A DNA stretch of 64,000 nucleotides from Monomorium pharaonis (GCF_013373865.1 NC_050473.1:7203710-7267709), one strand, 5' to 3'; positions 1 to 12,889 are shown, counted from the stretch's first letter. Program-made: numbers and translations. Notes: generated by a model not told the origin, from the sequence alone.

Positions 1-138
1 TCGACCAAGCGCGGAATTTTCCAAGGGGGTTCCTGAAAGCGAGGGATTCAAGTTGCACGACGCGCCCGAGTTTTTTTTTTCTTCGCGATGCCGTTGCATT
101 TTTCCGACGGGTGAACGTTGAAGAGAAGCATCGCTTAC
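1..138 (-). other. Start of the intron after the signal-peptide exon
   Basis: GTAAGC at 138-133 is the donor. The remaining bases to the window edge are GC-rich, contain a T-run near 70-80, and show no second exon. Confidence 0.45.
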
Positions 139-202
139 CGATCGGCTGTATCAGGTAGCGCAGCGACGCCAGCAATGGCAGGATCAATAGAAACGGGGCC
201 AT
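139..202 (-). CDS. First coding exon of a secreted or membrane protein (partial; body lies left of the window)
   Basis: Reading the minus strand, ATG at 202-200 opens 21 codons plus one base (phase 1) and runs into a consensus donor GTAAGC at 138-133. The peptide is a basic-free, strongly hydrophobic leader: MAPFLLILPLLASL, then an arginine, then YLIQPI. This fits a signal peptide or signal anchor. The start has G at -3 and G at +4, and an in-frame TAG lies upstream inside the same exon, so this ATG is the likely initiator. The exon is bounded on its other side by a strong acceptor (see 203-254). The rest of the protein would be encoded left of base 133, outside the window, so the family cannot be named. 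Seen: splice signals, leader, upstream stop. Inferred: secretion or membrane insertion. Confidence 0.65.
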
Positions 203-254
203 GACGGCCAGCTTCGATTCAGACGTCTATCTCGCGTTCATTCACGAGGCCGGT
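203..254 (-). other. 5' UTR part of the same exon, with its splice acceptor
   Basis: The exon begins at base 254 on the minus strand, directly after TTACAG (255-260). The acceptor has an unbroken run of ten T plus further pyrimidines, and a branch-like CTATTAAT at about 288-295, roughly 35 bases upstream of the exon. The 52 bases before the ATG contain an in-frame TAG, so this part is untranslated with respect to the main frame. Because the exon has an acceptor, at least one noncoding exon must lie further right in the window. Confidence 0.6.
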
Positions 255-3200
255 CTGTAACAGAAAAAAAAAGCGCACGCAACCGCATTAATAGCCGCAG
301 TCTCCCCAGTGCTGCAATGCACCGCAATGGGCTCTTCATGTCGCGGAAACTGGCGTTCATTATTTCGATAATCGATCAAGTATCATCCCGGACGAATTAA
401 TTCATCCGCTCTCATTTCGCGCCAATGGTAAGCATCTGCCTTTCATCCGTTATCCTCTTCCTCGTCAGTAATTTAATGCATTTTTGTTGTGCCATTTTGC
501 GGACACAAAGAGCTCCTTGCCATTAAAGATGAACTATCTTTCATTTATGACAAAATTCAAACGTTGATGCGAAATGTGCGTTAGTTTCAGGTTTCCTTGT
601 TATCCAAATTTGTATGGATTTATTTTTTAAATAACAAATTTACGATACGCCTAACCCTTTATACCCTAATTGGGTATAAAAAAGCACAAAAAGTGCAAAA
701 TCCATTATTTATTTACATTACTTCATTTATTTATATCATATTACTTCTTTCCCTTTATAATTTCTCTTTAAATATAATTTGAATATAATTTTGTAACTCT
801 AATTCTCTAATACGTACTGACACATAAAAAATTATTTAATATTTCTTGATACAATGACAACTTTGACATTATTGAAAAACTTTTGTAATCGATTCACATT
901 TAGAGTTATTACTCACTTTGAGAAACCTTGTATTACATTTTATTTATAAATCCATATCTTTTAATATATTAACGTACTTTTTCAAGAACTTTATATTTTA
1001 TAATGTCATTATAGACACCAGTAATTAATTCTACTAAAAATTCGAGTTCAGTTTCATATCAAATGTTTACATTAAACAATTCTACATTTTCGAAAGTTTT
1101 ATGCACTATGTTAATGCTTTTGATATCCATTAAACTTTTGCAATTTACAATTAATTTTACAGTTCATAACTTATTCGTGGGTAACATTATATAAACACTA
1201 ATATTATCTGTTTTTCTCGTGACAGTGTTTGTTGCTTCTGACCTATTGCGTTTTATTCCGGTAGCAATATTTGCCGAGAAGGCATTTGCGCACGGTGAAC
1301 TTTTCCAACTATGCAAACTCTCGTAAAACTGGTGATTTTTAATGGTATCTCATTGGTAATAGTGAACAACGAGATGGAAGCTTACCCGCAATGCTTATTC
1401 GACTGCGTTACACTCGAAGCGATGGCGAAGGCTTTCTAATGTGGATCATGTTCATTATTAGCTCAAAGGAGGAGAGGGCCATGGAAGAGAGAAGAACAAA
1501 AGGTGAATGAGGATGATGATGGAGGTAAAGAGCTTTCTAACGAGCCACGTCATTCCCGTGGACGAATGCCGGAATTATGGTTGATACTCATCACTGTGCG
1601 GTATCGATTGCAGTTACAGCGAGCGATGGAATCGAGTCGAGCTGCCGACGATTTTGATTAAATTCACTCGCGGTCACGTTTATACGGGCGAGTCGCGTTG
1701 ATATCCAAATAGAAGCATTTCGTTTCGAAATTTCACATCGATATTTTAGAGCGATAGGTAACGTGTAATTCAATACGTATCGATAGCATCAATGACAAGC
1801 TATCAAATGAATCAAAGTAATAAAGTAATAAATAAAAAGCCACGCACAAGTCAACATTAGTGATATACATCGATTTACACAGTGACCAATTAAATGTACA
1901 AAATCATTGACATTGACAAATAAAACATCTAAGACAACTCTCTTTCTCGATTTATTATTATACATACGAAAAATTAGCTATCTCTCTAATAAATATTTTA
2001 GACTTCAAAGCTAATAGATTATTAAGTGTTTTGCATTTTTAATAATAATAAATAAGCTCAATTTTGCAAAGCAAATAAAAGTGCTTTGAATTTTATTTGC
2101 TTTGCAATTTTTTGTTATTAAAATAAAAGATAGATAATAAAAATGTGTCTTTTAATTTATTATATTATGTCACAAGAATTTTTCGATTTGATCGCACGAA
2201 ATAAAGCAGTAGTTGCCTATTACTTGTTATTTTTTATTTTATATTTCTTATTTATGTAATATATTGATCCAAATAAACGTTAGAAATTATATAATTTGAT
2301 TTAACCTTTTACAAATAACAAATTAATTTATTATAAGCTTTTTTATAACACTGCAAAAGATGTGATTTAAACAACCAATCGTGCTTGTGAAAATACAAAA
2401 TTGGTAAATTAAACTATTTAAAAATATAAGGAATTATTAAGTAATATTTATTTTATTAGTCGCGCTTTAATTAGTCGCGCAAAAATATTCATGACGTTAG
2501 TCATGTGGAATCATCCCAAAATAAACTGAGGAAACTAAATAACAAATATAGTGAAAAATCTACAGTTTTTATTTTAAGCAATCAAGTTATAGTCTAACTT
2601 TTGAAATATTTTAAAAATAAAATAAGACTTGGACATCGTAATGACCTCGCGCGAATAATTAAAAATTAACAATTTATTGACAAATTTAAATATTTAATAA
2701 ATAATGATCATGAAAAGATAAAAATGTCAAAATAAAACTGGCTTGAATTTATTTTTGTAATTATTACATTATTTTATTCAAATTAATAGAATTTATTTAT
2801 ACTGTCACTTTTTTGTTATCAGTTTTTCTGTCTTTCTGTATATTAATATCATTTGTTATAATAAAATTTGTGGATGGCACGATTTAGAAAAGCTAATAGA
2901 TTTTATAAAAATATCTATTTATTCTTTAATTTTATAATAATAACTTTTCAATCTTTATAATAATAACTGAAAATGTATACAATAAATGTAAAATATTTAA
3001 CAATAAATCTTCTTTTATAAAAATATATATAATTTTAGCACAAAATTGTACGAAATTGCTTTATTGTTAGCTACATAAATTGATTAAAAATTGACATCAG
3101 TTGTAATAATTGTAGAAATGTTATTAACACACACAAAACGGAATGTAAATTTTTACCTTAATTAATAATATTACTTATTCCTCATTTATTTTATTACACT

Positions 3201-3466
3201 AGTTTTATCTTTAATGGTCGTTTTATCAAGTAAATTTATCAAGTATTTATCAAGTAAAATATAAAATATATTGATATAGAACGATTTAAACAACTGATAT
3301 ATACGCTGCAATATATCATCAGAAATATTTGCTGTTATTGCTATCCTAAGCAGAATGGATTGAAGATACAATATCGGCCGCAAAATGTTGAATTAATGAA
3401 AACATATATTCATATTTTTGTTAATATAAATTTGTTGATCGCTCTATAATATTTTCGTGTACTTAC
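255..3466 (-). other. Putative first intron; largely AT-rich noncoding DNA
   Basis: This stretch is strongly AT-rich from about 600 to 3450, with stops in all frames and no coding signal. If the exon candidate at 3467-3755 is real, this is a 3.2-kb intron between it and the signal-peptide exon. It holds a perfect hairpin at 2064-2107 and a direct duplication of ATTAGTCGCGC near 2456-2486. The region 1230-1760 is closer to balanced composition but shows no recognisable gene. Confidence 0.35.
2064..2107. repeat. Perfect 17-bp inverted repeat with a 10-base loop
   Basis: The left arm TTGCAAAGCAAATAAAA (2064-2080) is the exact reverse complement of 2091-2107. The loop GTGCTTTGAA separates the arms. 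The stem is too short for a typical microRNA precursor and no flanking target duplication is obvious. It may be a small foldback relic. Confidence 0.8.
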
Positions 3467-3755
3467 ATCTTGTAATATCGTGAGTAGCAACTCATGTACC
3501 GTTGGACGTAAAACATCACCCTGTTAACAGATATACGACAAATGCGTTCCTCGGTCACGGACATTGATCGACATCGACGACGTATCGACAATGTTAATCT
3601 GTCTCGTCGAAGGGCTGCGCCCACATCGCCGTCCGATCTCATGTTGCTCGCATGAACTCGCTGCGGTAGCAACACGAAGTAACTTCCGTGTCCACCATTG
3701 AAAAGGATGTTCATGCTACTAGTAAATTTTTAGCGTAGTTGTTTGCGTCCATGGA
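3467..3755 (-). other. Candidate noncoding first exon
   Basis: On the minus strand an island of balanced composition ends at a perfect donor GTAAGT (3466-3461) and begins about 30 bases downstream of a TATATAAA box (3785-3778). It carries a 13-codon ORF starting at 3753 and an 83-codon ORF starting at 3714 whose frame runs into the donor. If spliced to the acceptor at 254, that longer frame stops within a few codons and before the main ATG, so both would act as upstream ORFs. Seen: donor, TATA-like box, open frames. Inferred: that it is transcribed and joins the exon at 139-254. The longer ORF is arginine-rich and unrecognised. Confidence 0.25.
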
Positions 3756-3777
3756 TAACGAGTGAGTTAACTCTGAG

Positions 3778-3785
3778 TTTATATA
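3778..3785 (-). promoter_or_regulatory. TATA-like box
   Basis: TATATAAA reads on the minus strand just upstream of the candidate exon at 3467-3755. An initiator-like TCACTC lies about 20 bases downstream, closer than usual. The neighbourhood is AT-rich, so a chance match is quite possible. Confidence 0.2.
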
Positions 3786-6599
3786 CAAACACAGTCCGAG
3801 TAACTAAATATTAAACACATATAGAAAGGAGCGTTACCAGTTTTTACAAACGAGAACGAGATAAATCTTTACTTACACGAGGTATATCTTCAATTCTACA
3901 GGTAATATAAAAATATATGAAACAGATTTTTTGACAAGAGTACATAATAATGAGTTCGTAACGGACAGATCCAAATATATACATTTCCCAATCGTACAAA
4001 AGCCTATGCGGATTAAATATAATTGTTTCCAAGAGTAATTCCGAAACCAGTTATTACTTTTCGTCCGCAAAGAATTTTAGTTTGCTTTCTCGTTCGTTTG
4101 AGACAATTTCTAAATAAAATAAACTATTGAAGTAAAATAAAAGATAAAGATTTGTGAAAAACGATTTCTAAAAAGAAAATAGATACGGAGAATATAAAAT
4201 CAACGATATTATACATATATTATATCGATGATTTCAACTTAATTAATTTTCTTTCATTCGAGATCACGAAACTGTTGTCTTCGTTATTTGACGTGAAAAA
4301 AAAAAAAAAAATCTTGAAAAATACTTTGCGCAAATATGTCAGATATCCGTCGGGTAAACGTTTACTTAGACACCGCGCATGTTAGGTCAGATTATAGGAC
4401 CCGGTTTACCTATCACAAGCCGTCGACGACCTATCTCGAATTACGTAAACCGCGAACGAGAACCGAGTATCGATCGAATTGATTTCCGTGCGGTGCAATG
4501 GACATACGAGAGGGCATCGCATTAACCAGACGGACGGAAACGCAATTCACGCAAGGCAGGGAAATGAGATGATGGGGAAATGGAAAAACGGCCGCGTATA
4601 ATGCCGCGGAAAAAGGGCAGGCGGGCAGGTTACGTCGGCGTTACGTACGCAGCGGCAAATCGGGCCGCGAAGTGACGCGCGTCATAAATCCTTTCGCTTC
4701 ATATTTCACGCGCGGTGACGCGCACGCTCGACATTATTTTTCCACGGCGTTTTCGTCTCATCTTGACTGCCGCTCTTCCTCGTCCCCGACCTCCGTCCCT
4801 TGGACGTCGTCGCCGTTGGGCCCTCTTTCGACCGGAGAACCGGCCCTTTTGTCCCCGCTCCGAATGTGTCCGCGATGATAAACGATTAGCTTCGCCGAGT
4901 CGCGTTCGGGGATGATTTAGAAATTATTAGCCTTGTAACCACTCTCTTCGCGTGCGGCAAGAGAGCGAAGAAGGGAAGGAGATTGATGCCGCTTCCCGCC
5001 GCAGCGCGCGTTTTCTTGCGGCGTTAACTTTATCTTCTCCCTCTATCCCGCGGGATTTTGTATAATCGACGAACGTTCTCATTTGCATCTCTTCCCGCGA
5101 GTTTTCCTACGTAACTTCCGCGAGAAGAAATTAATTGACATTAACGTGGTAATAAGCCGGACCTATTATTGATTGGAATTGCATCGATTTGCGGTGTTAC
5201 GATAATTATCTGAGTTAATTAATGTTTGATGCGTATACATATAATTATAAACTTTTAATGCTATTAATTAATATCTCGTGTTTTAATCTAGCAAAGTGAA
5301 ACTAGTAAATGTAATGACCTAATATCTAATAGACCGGAATAATTAAAATTTAATTCAGTTGAAATCATGTTAATATATGGTATATGCAAAAATATATATA
5401 CCATTATAAACTAAACTTTTATAAGTTTCTCTGTGTAGATATATGAAGCATATATAAAAGATTAAACATGATTTTTAGTAACACACACACGATTGATTTA
5501 TACATGTAGCTTTCATGTTTTTTTTTAAATTATGCCATAATATATCTGTACAATAAAACAGTAAAACAATTCTTTAATTATATTTGTAAAACTTACGTTT
5601 GATAAAACAGTTTTATCCAAAATACAAGATGCACAAGAAAAAACTTGATAGAGTTAGATATTTTTGTAAACCTTATTACTTTACTGTAACACCGCACACA
5701 TATCTATTATTAAATTAGAATTTTGCTATAAGATTTGATTACCGGAGCAATTTCTTTAAGAAGCTAAAGTTATTTCCTGTCGGCAATTCTTGATAAAATT
5801 TCGAGAAGACGGGTGTGCGAATAGTCATGTGGCACTCGAGGAAATTCGCGGGATATGTAAACGTCGGTGAAGAGAATTCACTAATATCGATCGGCAAATA
5901 CCGAGGAGACTCTGTGTTAATAATTCGCGAGCGGGCAATGATGAATGCAAATCGCGCGGCGACGCCGCATGAATATTCGCTGGTGCGATTTACAATCTTG
6001 CCAGATAAGACATTTGTCTTTCGTATACACAGGACGATTTTAGAAGTGACATGTTGAGAATTGCATTCTGTATTGCGAATGTGAAAACAAGTTCACGTCG
6101 AGCGATGGTAAATGTATTTAAAAAATATCTTTTTAATATTACATTATTAAACATTATTTTCGCCTTTTGTGCTCGATGCATCACTTAACACACATTAAAT
6201 ATTAAATTAAATGAATTAAGAGCATCCCCTTATTTCTTGAAAATTTAGACATTAGACTGTAAACATTGCATTTTTAAATATACAATTCCAATGAAAATCC
6301 ACGTGATATTAAAGCCTTTTTATAAATTGATGAATTTCTTTATTTTTAAAAAGTATTATCATAAGCTGCTTAATGTGCTTCTTCAGTTTGTTTAATTTCT
6401 TTTTATATTTTCAGAAAATATTTAGATTAAATTTATATACGTAATGTCTTTAAATTATGTACGTCAATAATTACAAGACATTCAATAATGTACAATATGC
6501 AGTTAATAACAATAATTTTTAACTGACCATTAAAACAATATGATTATGTATATATATATTTCCGGGTTGAAAATAACCATTTTCCTAGAAATTTATTCG
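3786..6599. other. Noncoding stretch, no gene recognised
   Basis: AT-rich DNA at 3786-4320 is followed by a GC-richer island at about 4320-5120 and AT-rich DNA at 5120-5800. A mixed patch at 5800-6060 precedes more AT-rich sequence. A second perfect donor-like GTAAGT reads on the minus strand at 3876-3871 but has no convincing acceptor partner. The island contains only overlapping open frames on both strands with no protein character. Confidence 0.4.
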
Positions 6600-8160
6600 T
6601 ATCATGTGGTCTTTTCTCCTAATTGCCACGTGTGCCGCAACATGAGAACAACTAGGCTTTAATTGAACGACTCTGTGTACCAATTATTTCGTCGACTACG
6701 TCGTGTCTTTCTCTCCCGTGAGAAAGAAAGAACCCGTTCGTATTTCACTTGTTCCTACTAACTGGCGCACACCTCGAACTAATTTGTCGGCGTGTCTCTT
6801 GATCCACCCGGCAGTCGCAATACAGCGGCCCCCGGGGATGTTGTCCTCCACATGGACGAAAATCGGTGAGATTTACGTCCATCCGCCAGGAACGTAATCG
6901 CGTAATAAAACGCGACCGAAGCCGTCGTCGCACGACAGGCATTGTTTCCACGACGAAAATTCCAGGCGTCTTATAAACGTCGGGGCATCAGGGGCCATAC
7001 AAATTGCTCGCGACAAGGATATTTGACTTCCGCCTTCCCCGCCCTTTCCCCTTTCCATCGTATTTGTGCCCGTCGAGCTTGGAATAATTCACGAGCCCGT
7101 GGTTTGCGACCGTTACGGTTTAACACATATGGTTTAATACGTCGAATGCCGTGGTGAATGCCGCTGTCGGCTACGATGTTTGACATTGACGGAATTTTGA
7201 TGCTGCGTCCACGGGGCCGTTGACTCGCTCCTGGTTGCTGCTTTAGAGAAGATGACGCGGAACATGTATTGCCTCTCCGATATGCAATAGCGTCTCGATT
7301 ACCATTAATTTGGACTTGGCAACCGGTCCCGCGGTGTTTTACGCGCGTTTTTCCCTTTTTTTTTTAAGTCAATTTGTCGATTGTCTATTCGTTTTTAATG
7401 CAGACGCAGCGGATAAATCCCTACATACGTAACCCTGACATTGTGCTGTAAAATGGATTAAAAACGAATCGCTCGGCCGCTAACAGCCTTTTTTTTTAAC
7501 ACGGCACGATGAAAATCCCATCGCACTTTTATATCCGGCTTAAAAATGGAAAAAGAGGGTGACTTGGTACGTCAAAATCGAAAATACGGCAGCCTAAAAC
7601 AGACGTTAAACTCCACCGGCGAGACTGATGAGAGCGCGTGAATCCGGAACTCTCTCGGCCACTCGCTAAAATATCGCACTGGCAAATCACCTGGCCCAGC
7701 CGGCGAGATAACATCATTAATCGGGAATTAAATTATTTCGGCGAGCCAAAAGCTATTTACCACCCGACGTGATTATTTTCCGCGGGTGTATTTCGAGCGT
7801 GCCATCCTCGTCGAGAAAGGAAATAATGAAACGAGCGAGAATTATTCGAGAAGTATTATTCGTGCGCGCGCGCGTTTCAATGCACGTGTGATCCGCGATT
7901 AATCCGTCGCAATTTACGCCTCGGCGAACGGCGCCCCCGCAAATTCGCGGACCGCAAATCAATGATAATCCCCACGATCGACATGTATATTCGCGCGCGA
8001 CATGAATTTGCAACGCTCTTGTAAATTGCTCCATTTCGTTGTCCGCGCGCAACAACGGTGATTTGTATAAAAATTACGTACAAATATGATGTATGCGTCG
8101 CTTGCGATTCATCGATGATTCATTGCGGATGAGAACGTCTCAATACTTCTCCGCGACATG
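6600..8160. other. GC-rich island, no gene recognised
   Basis: The island is rich in CpG and has several overlapping open stretches of 60-100 codons on both strands. Their long arginine- and serine-rich translations are what GC-rich noncoding DNA gives. No splice-bounded exon stood out. Confidence 0.4.
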
Positions 8161-10501
8161 CTTGAAAGAATCAAACTTGACGTCACTTTTTTCTGTGTAC
8201 AATTTAAACAACTGCGGAAGTATAATAGCCAAAAATGTATAGCCGCAGGCTATATTTTATATGTATTTATTTCATAAAAGTTGTAATAAAATAACTGTTT
8301 TAAATAAATTATTATTATACCTCATAATTCTAAAATATAAAATAATTATTATTATGTATTTTTATTATAATTAAAACAATTTTAAAATTAAAATTGTAAT
8401 TAAAGTTCCTGAAAAATTCAGCTTTATGATATAAATTTATGCAAACTCACTCAACTGGAAAAAAAAAACATTACATTTAACAGAGAATTGGAAGGGAAGC
8501 GTAGGGATTGCCGAAGGTAACAAGTGGTAACCGTGCTCATGACATGCAACAAGCAAACTCCGATATAACCGCAACGTTGCTGAAGCGTTCGGATCGCTCA
8601 AGCGTCACGGATACTCCCATGGAAAGTTAACCGGAACTTAAAGGAAAACACGGGGAGAACTTACGTTAATCCGATTACGCGCGATACGAGATAGGGAAGC
8701 AGTTCGGGAGGTCGTCCTTAAACGGAGCAACTTGCGTCATTTTGCATCGCGTCGGTAGCATTAACGTTGTCGTCTATCTTTCCGAGGATGAAGATCCGTA
8801 GATTAATAAAATCGGTATCGCGCGATCGAACATTTCCTCCGCCAAAGAGAGGATCTGCAAATAGCAGAGTTGCCGAATGCCGTATTCAACAACTCTTTAT
8901 TCTTTTCTTCAACGCGTCTTTGTTAACCGCGATATAGTTCTGAAAATAAATGATCAAAATAATTGCTTTTCGTCGTCACGCGCGTTTGATTTCGAGAATG
9001 CCAACGCACAGTGTTATTTGCAATGTTTTGAGAGTAAGCCGCTTCCTTTTCGGGAAATGTACACGTCCGTTGGGCACCGAGATCCCGTGACGTTGATATT
9101 TAAGCTCAAATGCAAACGAACATTACCCGCGCGATCGCACGATGCACCGTCTCGCTGCAACAGCATTTAATCCGCCGTGCAACGGTTTCCCCAGTGAAAA
9201 AGAGGTCGGAACCGCGAGCGAGCCAGCGAGGTGATTTAAAGTCGAGCATGCCGAATTATCGATTGCCGCGCGCTCGTGTGTCGATATATATTTTAAGGGC
9301 AATAGGTTTTCCGCCATCGGGTGCGATATCGCCATTGTAACGAGGGTGCGATAATGCGTTTGTAGCGGTAGCACGCGTTATTGTGCCGCTTTTTCGTGGT
9401 AACATACGGAGAACTCGCTTTTCTACAAAACGCGCGTTCGGACGGGCAATTCATACAAGAATCGCCGGGCGATTGAACGATAATGAAAGCCATACCCTCG
9501 GATTTTTCCAACGAGCAAAAGATTAAACGAAATTTTTCTGAAAACTTGATGACGGCGGAAGCAAATACGACGCGATATTTGAAATGTATCCAGCGCATGC
9601 GATAAATTTAAAATCCGTTTGGTTGATATTTTAAATGTCAAGTGTCTTGGAAAAGCAAGATCAGTCGCTGTAGGCAGATATGTCACAGTGGAAAACGTTT
9701 ATGTCTCCAAAAGCGATTTTCCGTTTTTAATGCGCTGAATGAAGAATAAAGTTTGACTATATATCTGAGAAAAGCTTTGTTTAATTTTCTAAATTTTCAT
9801 TCTCAGACCGCAGATCGAGTTGCGTATTAATCGCTATTGTATCCTTGCGCGAAAGCTTATTTGATTTGTGTGAGTATTTTAAGACCATTTAATTTTGTCC
9901 AATTTCGGAGTTTTCATTTATAGTAGGAGCACATTAATATTAGATACGATTTTCACACGAAAAGAACAATTTTGTAAGAGTGTTAAAAAATTTAGATACA
10001 AATTTGAAAATAAATTTTGTTAAACCGCCAAAATAATTATGTAGGACACTCAAGTTGGCTGCTAGAATTAATGTCACAACTTTTTGCTGCATTGTTCGTC
10101 ACGCTCGAGCGTTTCAAAAGAATTATTTTGGCATGGCGGTACAATAAAAAGAAGAAATTATTTTTTAATCCGTTTCCAGCCAAATTTTTAAATATTTTAG
10201 CAGAATCGTTTCTTTCACATAGCAAAAGTCGTATGTAACGTTAATATAAATACTATTATTGTAAATGGAAGATGCAAAATTATTCTTTTCGTATGTTACG
10301 CTCGATTAAAGTTTAAAAGCCGTGAATTACTGCTTTCGCATGCACGTGCGTGATCTACCGTGTAATAACCGTCACAAGTATTTCCGCCAAGTGAGTGACA
10401 TTCGCGTCGATTTCGTCCCGTTTTCCGCAAATCGCTCCGCGACACGTACTTTTATTTGCTCTCCGCATCCGGCCGGACGAGCGTATCGAATGAGAGACAC
10501 G

Positions 10502-10504
<3 letters not shown>
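8161..10504. other. Mixed-composition noncoding stretch
   Basis: A short AT-rich block (8200-8470) contains a small palindrome (TATAGCC, GCA, GGCTATA near 8239-8255). Balanced sequence follows to 10.5 kb. Open frames up to about 100 codons occur on both strands but overlap one another and show no recognisable domain. Confidence 0.35.

Positions 10505-10532
<28 letters not shown>
10505..10532. repeat. (AG)n microsatellite 1
   Basis: An uninterrupted AG dinucleotide run. It is the first of four purine-strand tracts in about 1 kb. Confidence 0.95.
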
Positions 10533-10535
<3 letters not shown>

Positions 10536-10826
10536 GAGGAAACGGGGGCAGTTTCGGAAATATCGACAGGGGCAGATTTGACACCCGTCGAAAATACGGA
10601 CGACGCGAACAAAAGAATTAGAAGCTTGATATGGCCCGCGAGCCATCAGAGATTATGAATGGCTAGGCTGATTGCAATAACAGGATACATCCCCCGAAAC
10701 GCGATGCAACTATTAACGATCCTGCATTTTGCACGTGTATTTCAATCGTATCAGAAAGGGAGTCCGGATGTGTTAAATTTTTTGGTAGACTCGAAACGTT
10801 TTCGTCCGAATCTCCCAAAGCGAAGG

Positions 10827-10828
<2 letters not shown>

Positions 10829-10880
<52 letters not shown>

Positions 10881-10883
10881 AGA
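10829..10883. repeat. (GA)n microsatellite 2
   Basis: The longest GA run of the cluster, with one phase slip near its right end. The purine strand is again the plus strand. Confidence 0.95.
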
Positions 10884-11153
10884 ATTTGGGAGGGCTCTCG
10901 CCTCGCAACCCCGAGGATTTTCCATCTCTGCGCCTAGGACGCTCCGATCTCACGTACGGCGGAAATACATCTAGCGCGACGCGACGCCGACGCTCGTACG
11001 GGCCCCGCGCCGCGACGTGGATTTCTAGATCACGCCCGTCGTTATCACGTACGGGTCGTTAAACCTACTACCGTCGGTCGTGAACTTTCGAAATAATTGC
11101 GAATCCGTGGAATTCGATTACCGCCGTATCGCGCGAGCGAGAAGTTAGAATGA

Positions 11154-11187
11154 AGAGAGAGAGAGAGAGAGAGAAGAAGAGAGAGGG
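11154..11187. repeat. (AG)n microsatellite 3
   Basis: An AG run interrupted by AAG, followed by a purine-rich GGGAGGG stretch. Confidence 0.9.
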
Positions 11188-11427
11188 GAGGGAAGGGGGA
11201 AAATGCGATTGAATGCATCCGAAGCGCGGTGCAATTGCAATCGCGCTGCCCGCGCGTTACGAGCGTGCCCCGTTTGTTGGACGCGCGATTCTTGTTCGTT
11301 CCTTCTCGCCGCGTGAAACTTTTATATTGTAACGGCGAAACTTTCCGCCGTCTAAGTTTTGTCGCCTTTCCTCTCGCACGGGATGAACGTGGCGATCGGG
11401 AAGACGCGCGGTACTGTTCGCGCGCTG

Positions 11428-11431
<4 letters not shown>

Positions 11432-11486
<55 letters not shown>
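11432..11486. repeat. (AG)n microsatellite 4 with adjoining G-run
   Basis: An AG run passes directly into about eleven G residues and then GA/G-rich sequence. The all-purine strand spans over 70 bases in total. Confidence 0.9.
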
Positions 11487-11559
11487 AGGGGGAGGGAGAG
11501 ACGTCAGATGGGAAAGTCGAAACATAGAATAATAAGTAACCGGAGCTGTATATCTTTAC

Positions 11560-12889
11560 AACTCTCTTTCTCTCTTCGAATCGTAAATAAACGAGTAAAT
11601 AGATAGCTAAGAGAAAATGGAATAAGTACGGTATGTATGTGTTGTACGATAAAAAAAAAATTAACATTTATAATCTGGAAAAAATAATTTTCTCAAAAAT
11701 ACGGTTATAAAATACACAATGTGTAAAATACACAATAAAATACAAATCACACGAGTAATGCTCGAATTAATTGTATTTTCATTGCTTTTTGCACTTGAAT
11801 TAAATTCTCTATTCAATTCTGTGCGTTCCCTTAAGAGTATCGGATAATCTCTCTTCTCTGGCGGTGATCAACAAGAAATTAATGAACTGCATTGCTAATA
11901 CGCTAATGCATGTTGCTGAACCGAATAGAAGAACTTCCTGAAATATTCGTGTTTGCTATATCGACCGTTTAAACGATTTATGTCATTTGTGACGGAAAAG
12001 TCTATCGGCCGATGAGACTTGCGAATTTGCGAATAATATGGCCACTATTTTTAATTGGATTATTGGATCTGCGACGAGACAACGACGAAGCAGGAAAGCT
12101 TGGTGTTTTTTATATCGTGCCTGATTCAAGCTGATCATTCGCGCTTGAAATTGCGTGTAACTTGATCTGTGCTCTGTATAATCGTTTGGAAATTAATAAT
12201 ACAGTCGGATTAATGTCTTTAACACTTTTGTGTTGCACGCAACCTTATGCAAAATTACAAATAATTTATGATTTCTATTTAGATAATCAAGATAAATTTC
12301 AAGTTTAAATATAAACAAATTTATTGTTCTATCTATATTAATTTTAAGTTTTTAATATTGCTTTAATAATTAAGACAAAAAGTGGTTACTTAAATAAATC
12401 ATTGCACGAATAAAAAATATAAACAAAATTAAAAATCACATATATGTATAATTTTATTTATATATTGTTTTCTTCACACAAAATATGATTCCGTTAAAGA
12501 AAAAATGATAAAAGTTAATGAGATTGCATTTTTTCAGTGTATCGTTTTGTCTAGTGTTGTTACGAAATAAACGAATCAATAAAAAAAAATAGATATGAGG
12601 TCGATAAAAAATAGATTATAATTTATAGCTTTCAACTTGTTCCAATTGCATAATGCATTCTGTAAAGTATGTTATTGTGTCTGAAAAAAAAGAGCTTTAC
12701 AAAAATTGATTTAGAATAAGGTAAGAATTAAATCTTATAACATAACAGAGCCTGTAAATACTACAAACAAAAGTTTACCTCTGAATCTCTGATGTACAAA
12801 GTCTTTCTTTGAAAAATAAAATTTTGAACTTTCTCGCCAATTCAAGCTTGAATACGTCGTCATATATATAATAAAAAAGGAAGAGACTC
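11560..12889. other. AT-rich noncoding stretch
   Basis: Mostly AT-rich, with stops in all frames. A more balanced patch at about 11820-12200 shows nothing recognisable. Confidence 0.4.

Noticed and set aside
3871..4070. Minus-strand exon ending at a second perfect GTAAGT donor (3876-3871)
   Set aside because: The upstream sequence has no clear acceptor or promoter and the two open frames are AT-driven; left as a note.
8239..8255. Palindrome TATAGCC-GCA-GGCTATA
   Set aside because: Only seven base pairs; expected by chance in a window of this size.
10322..11667. Long frames running through GA tracts (RERERE or LSLSLS products)
   Set aside because: They are open only because (GA)n repeats lack stops; not credible proteins.
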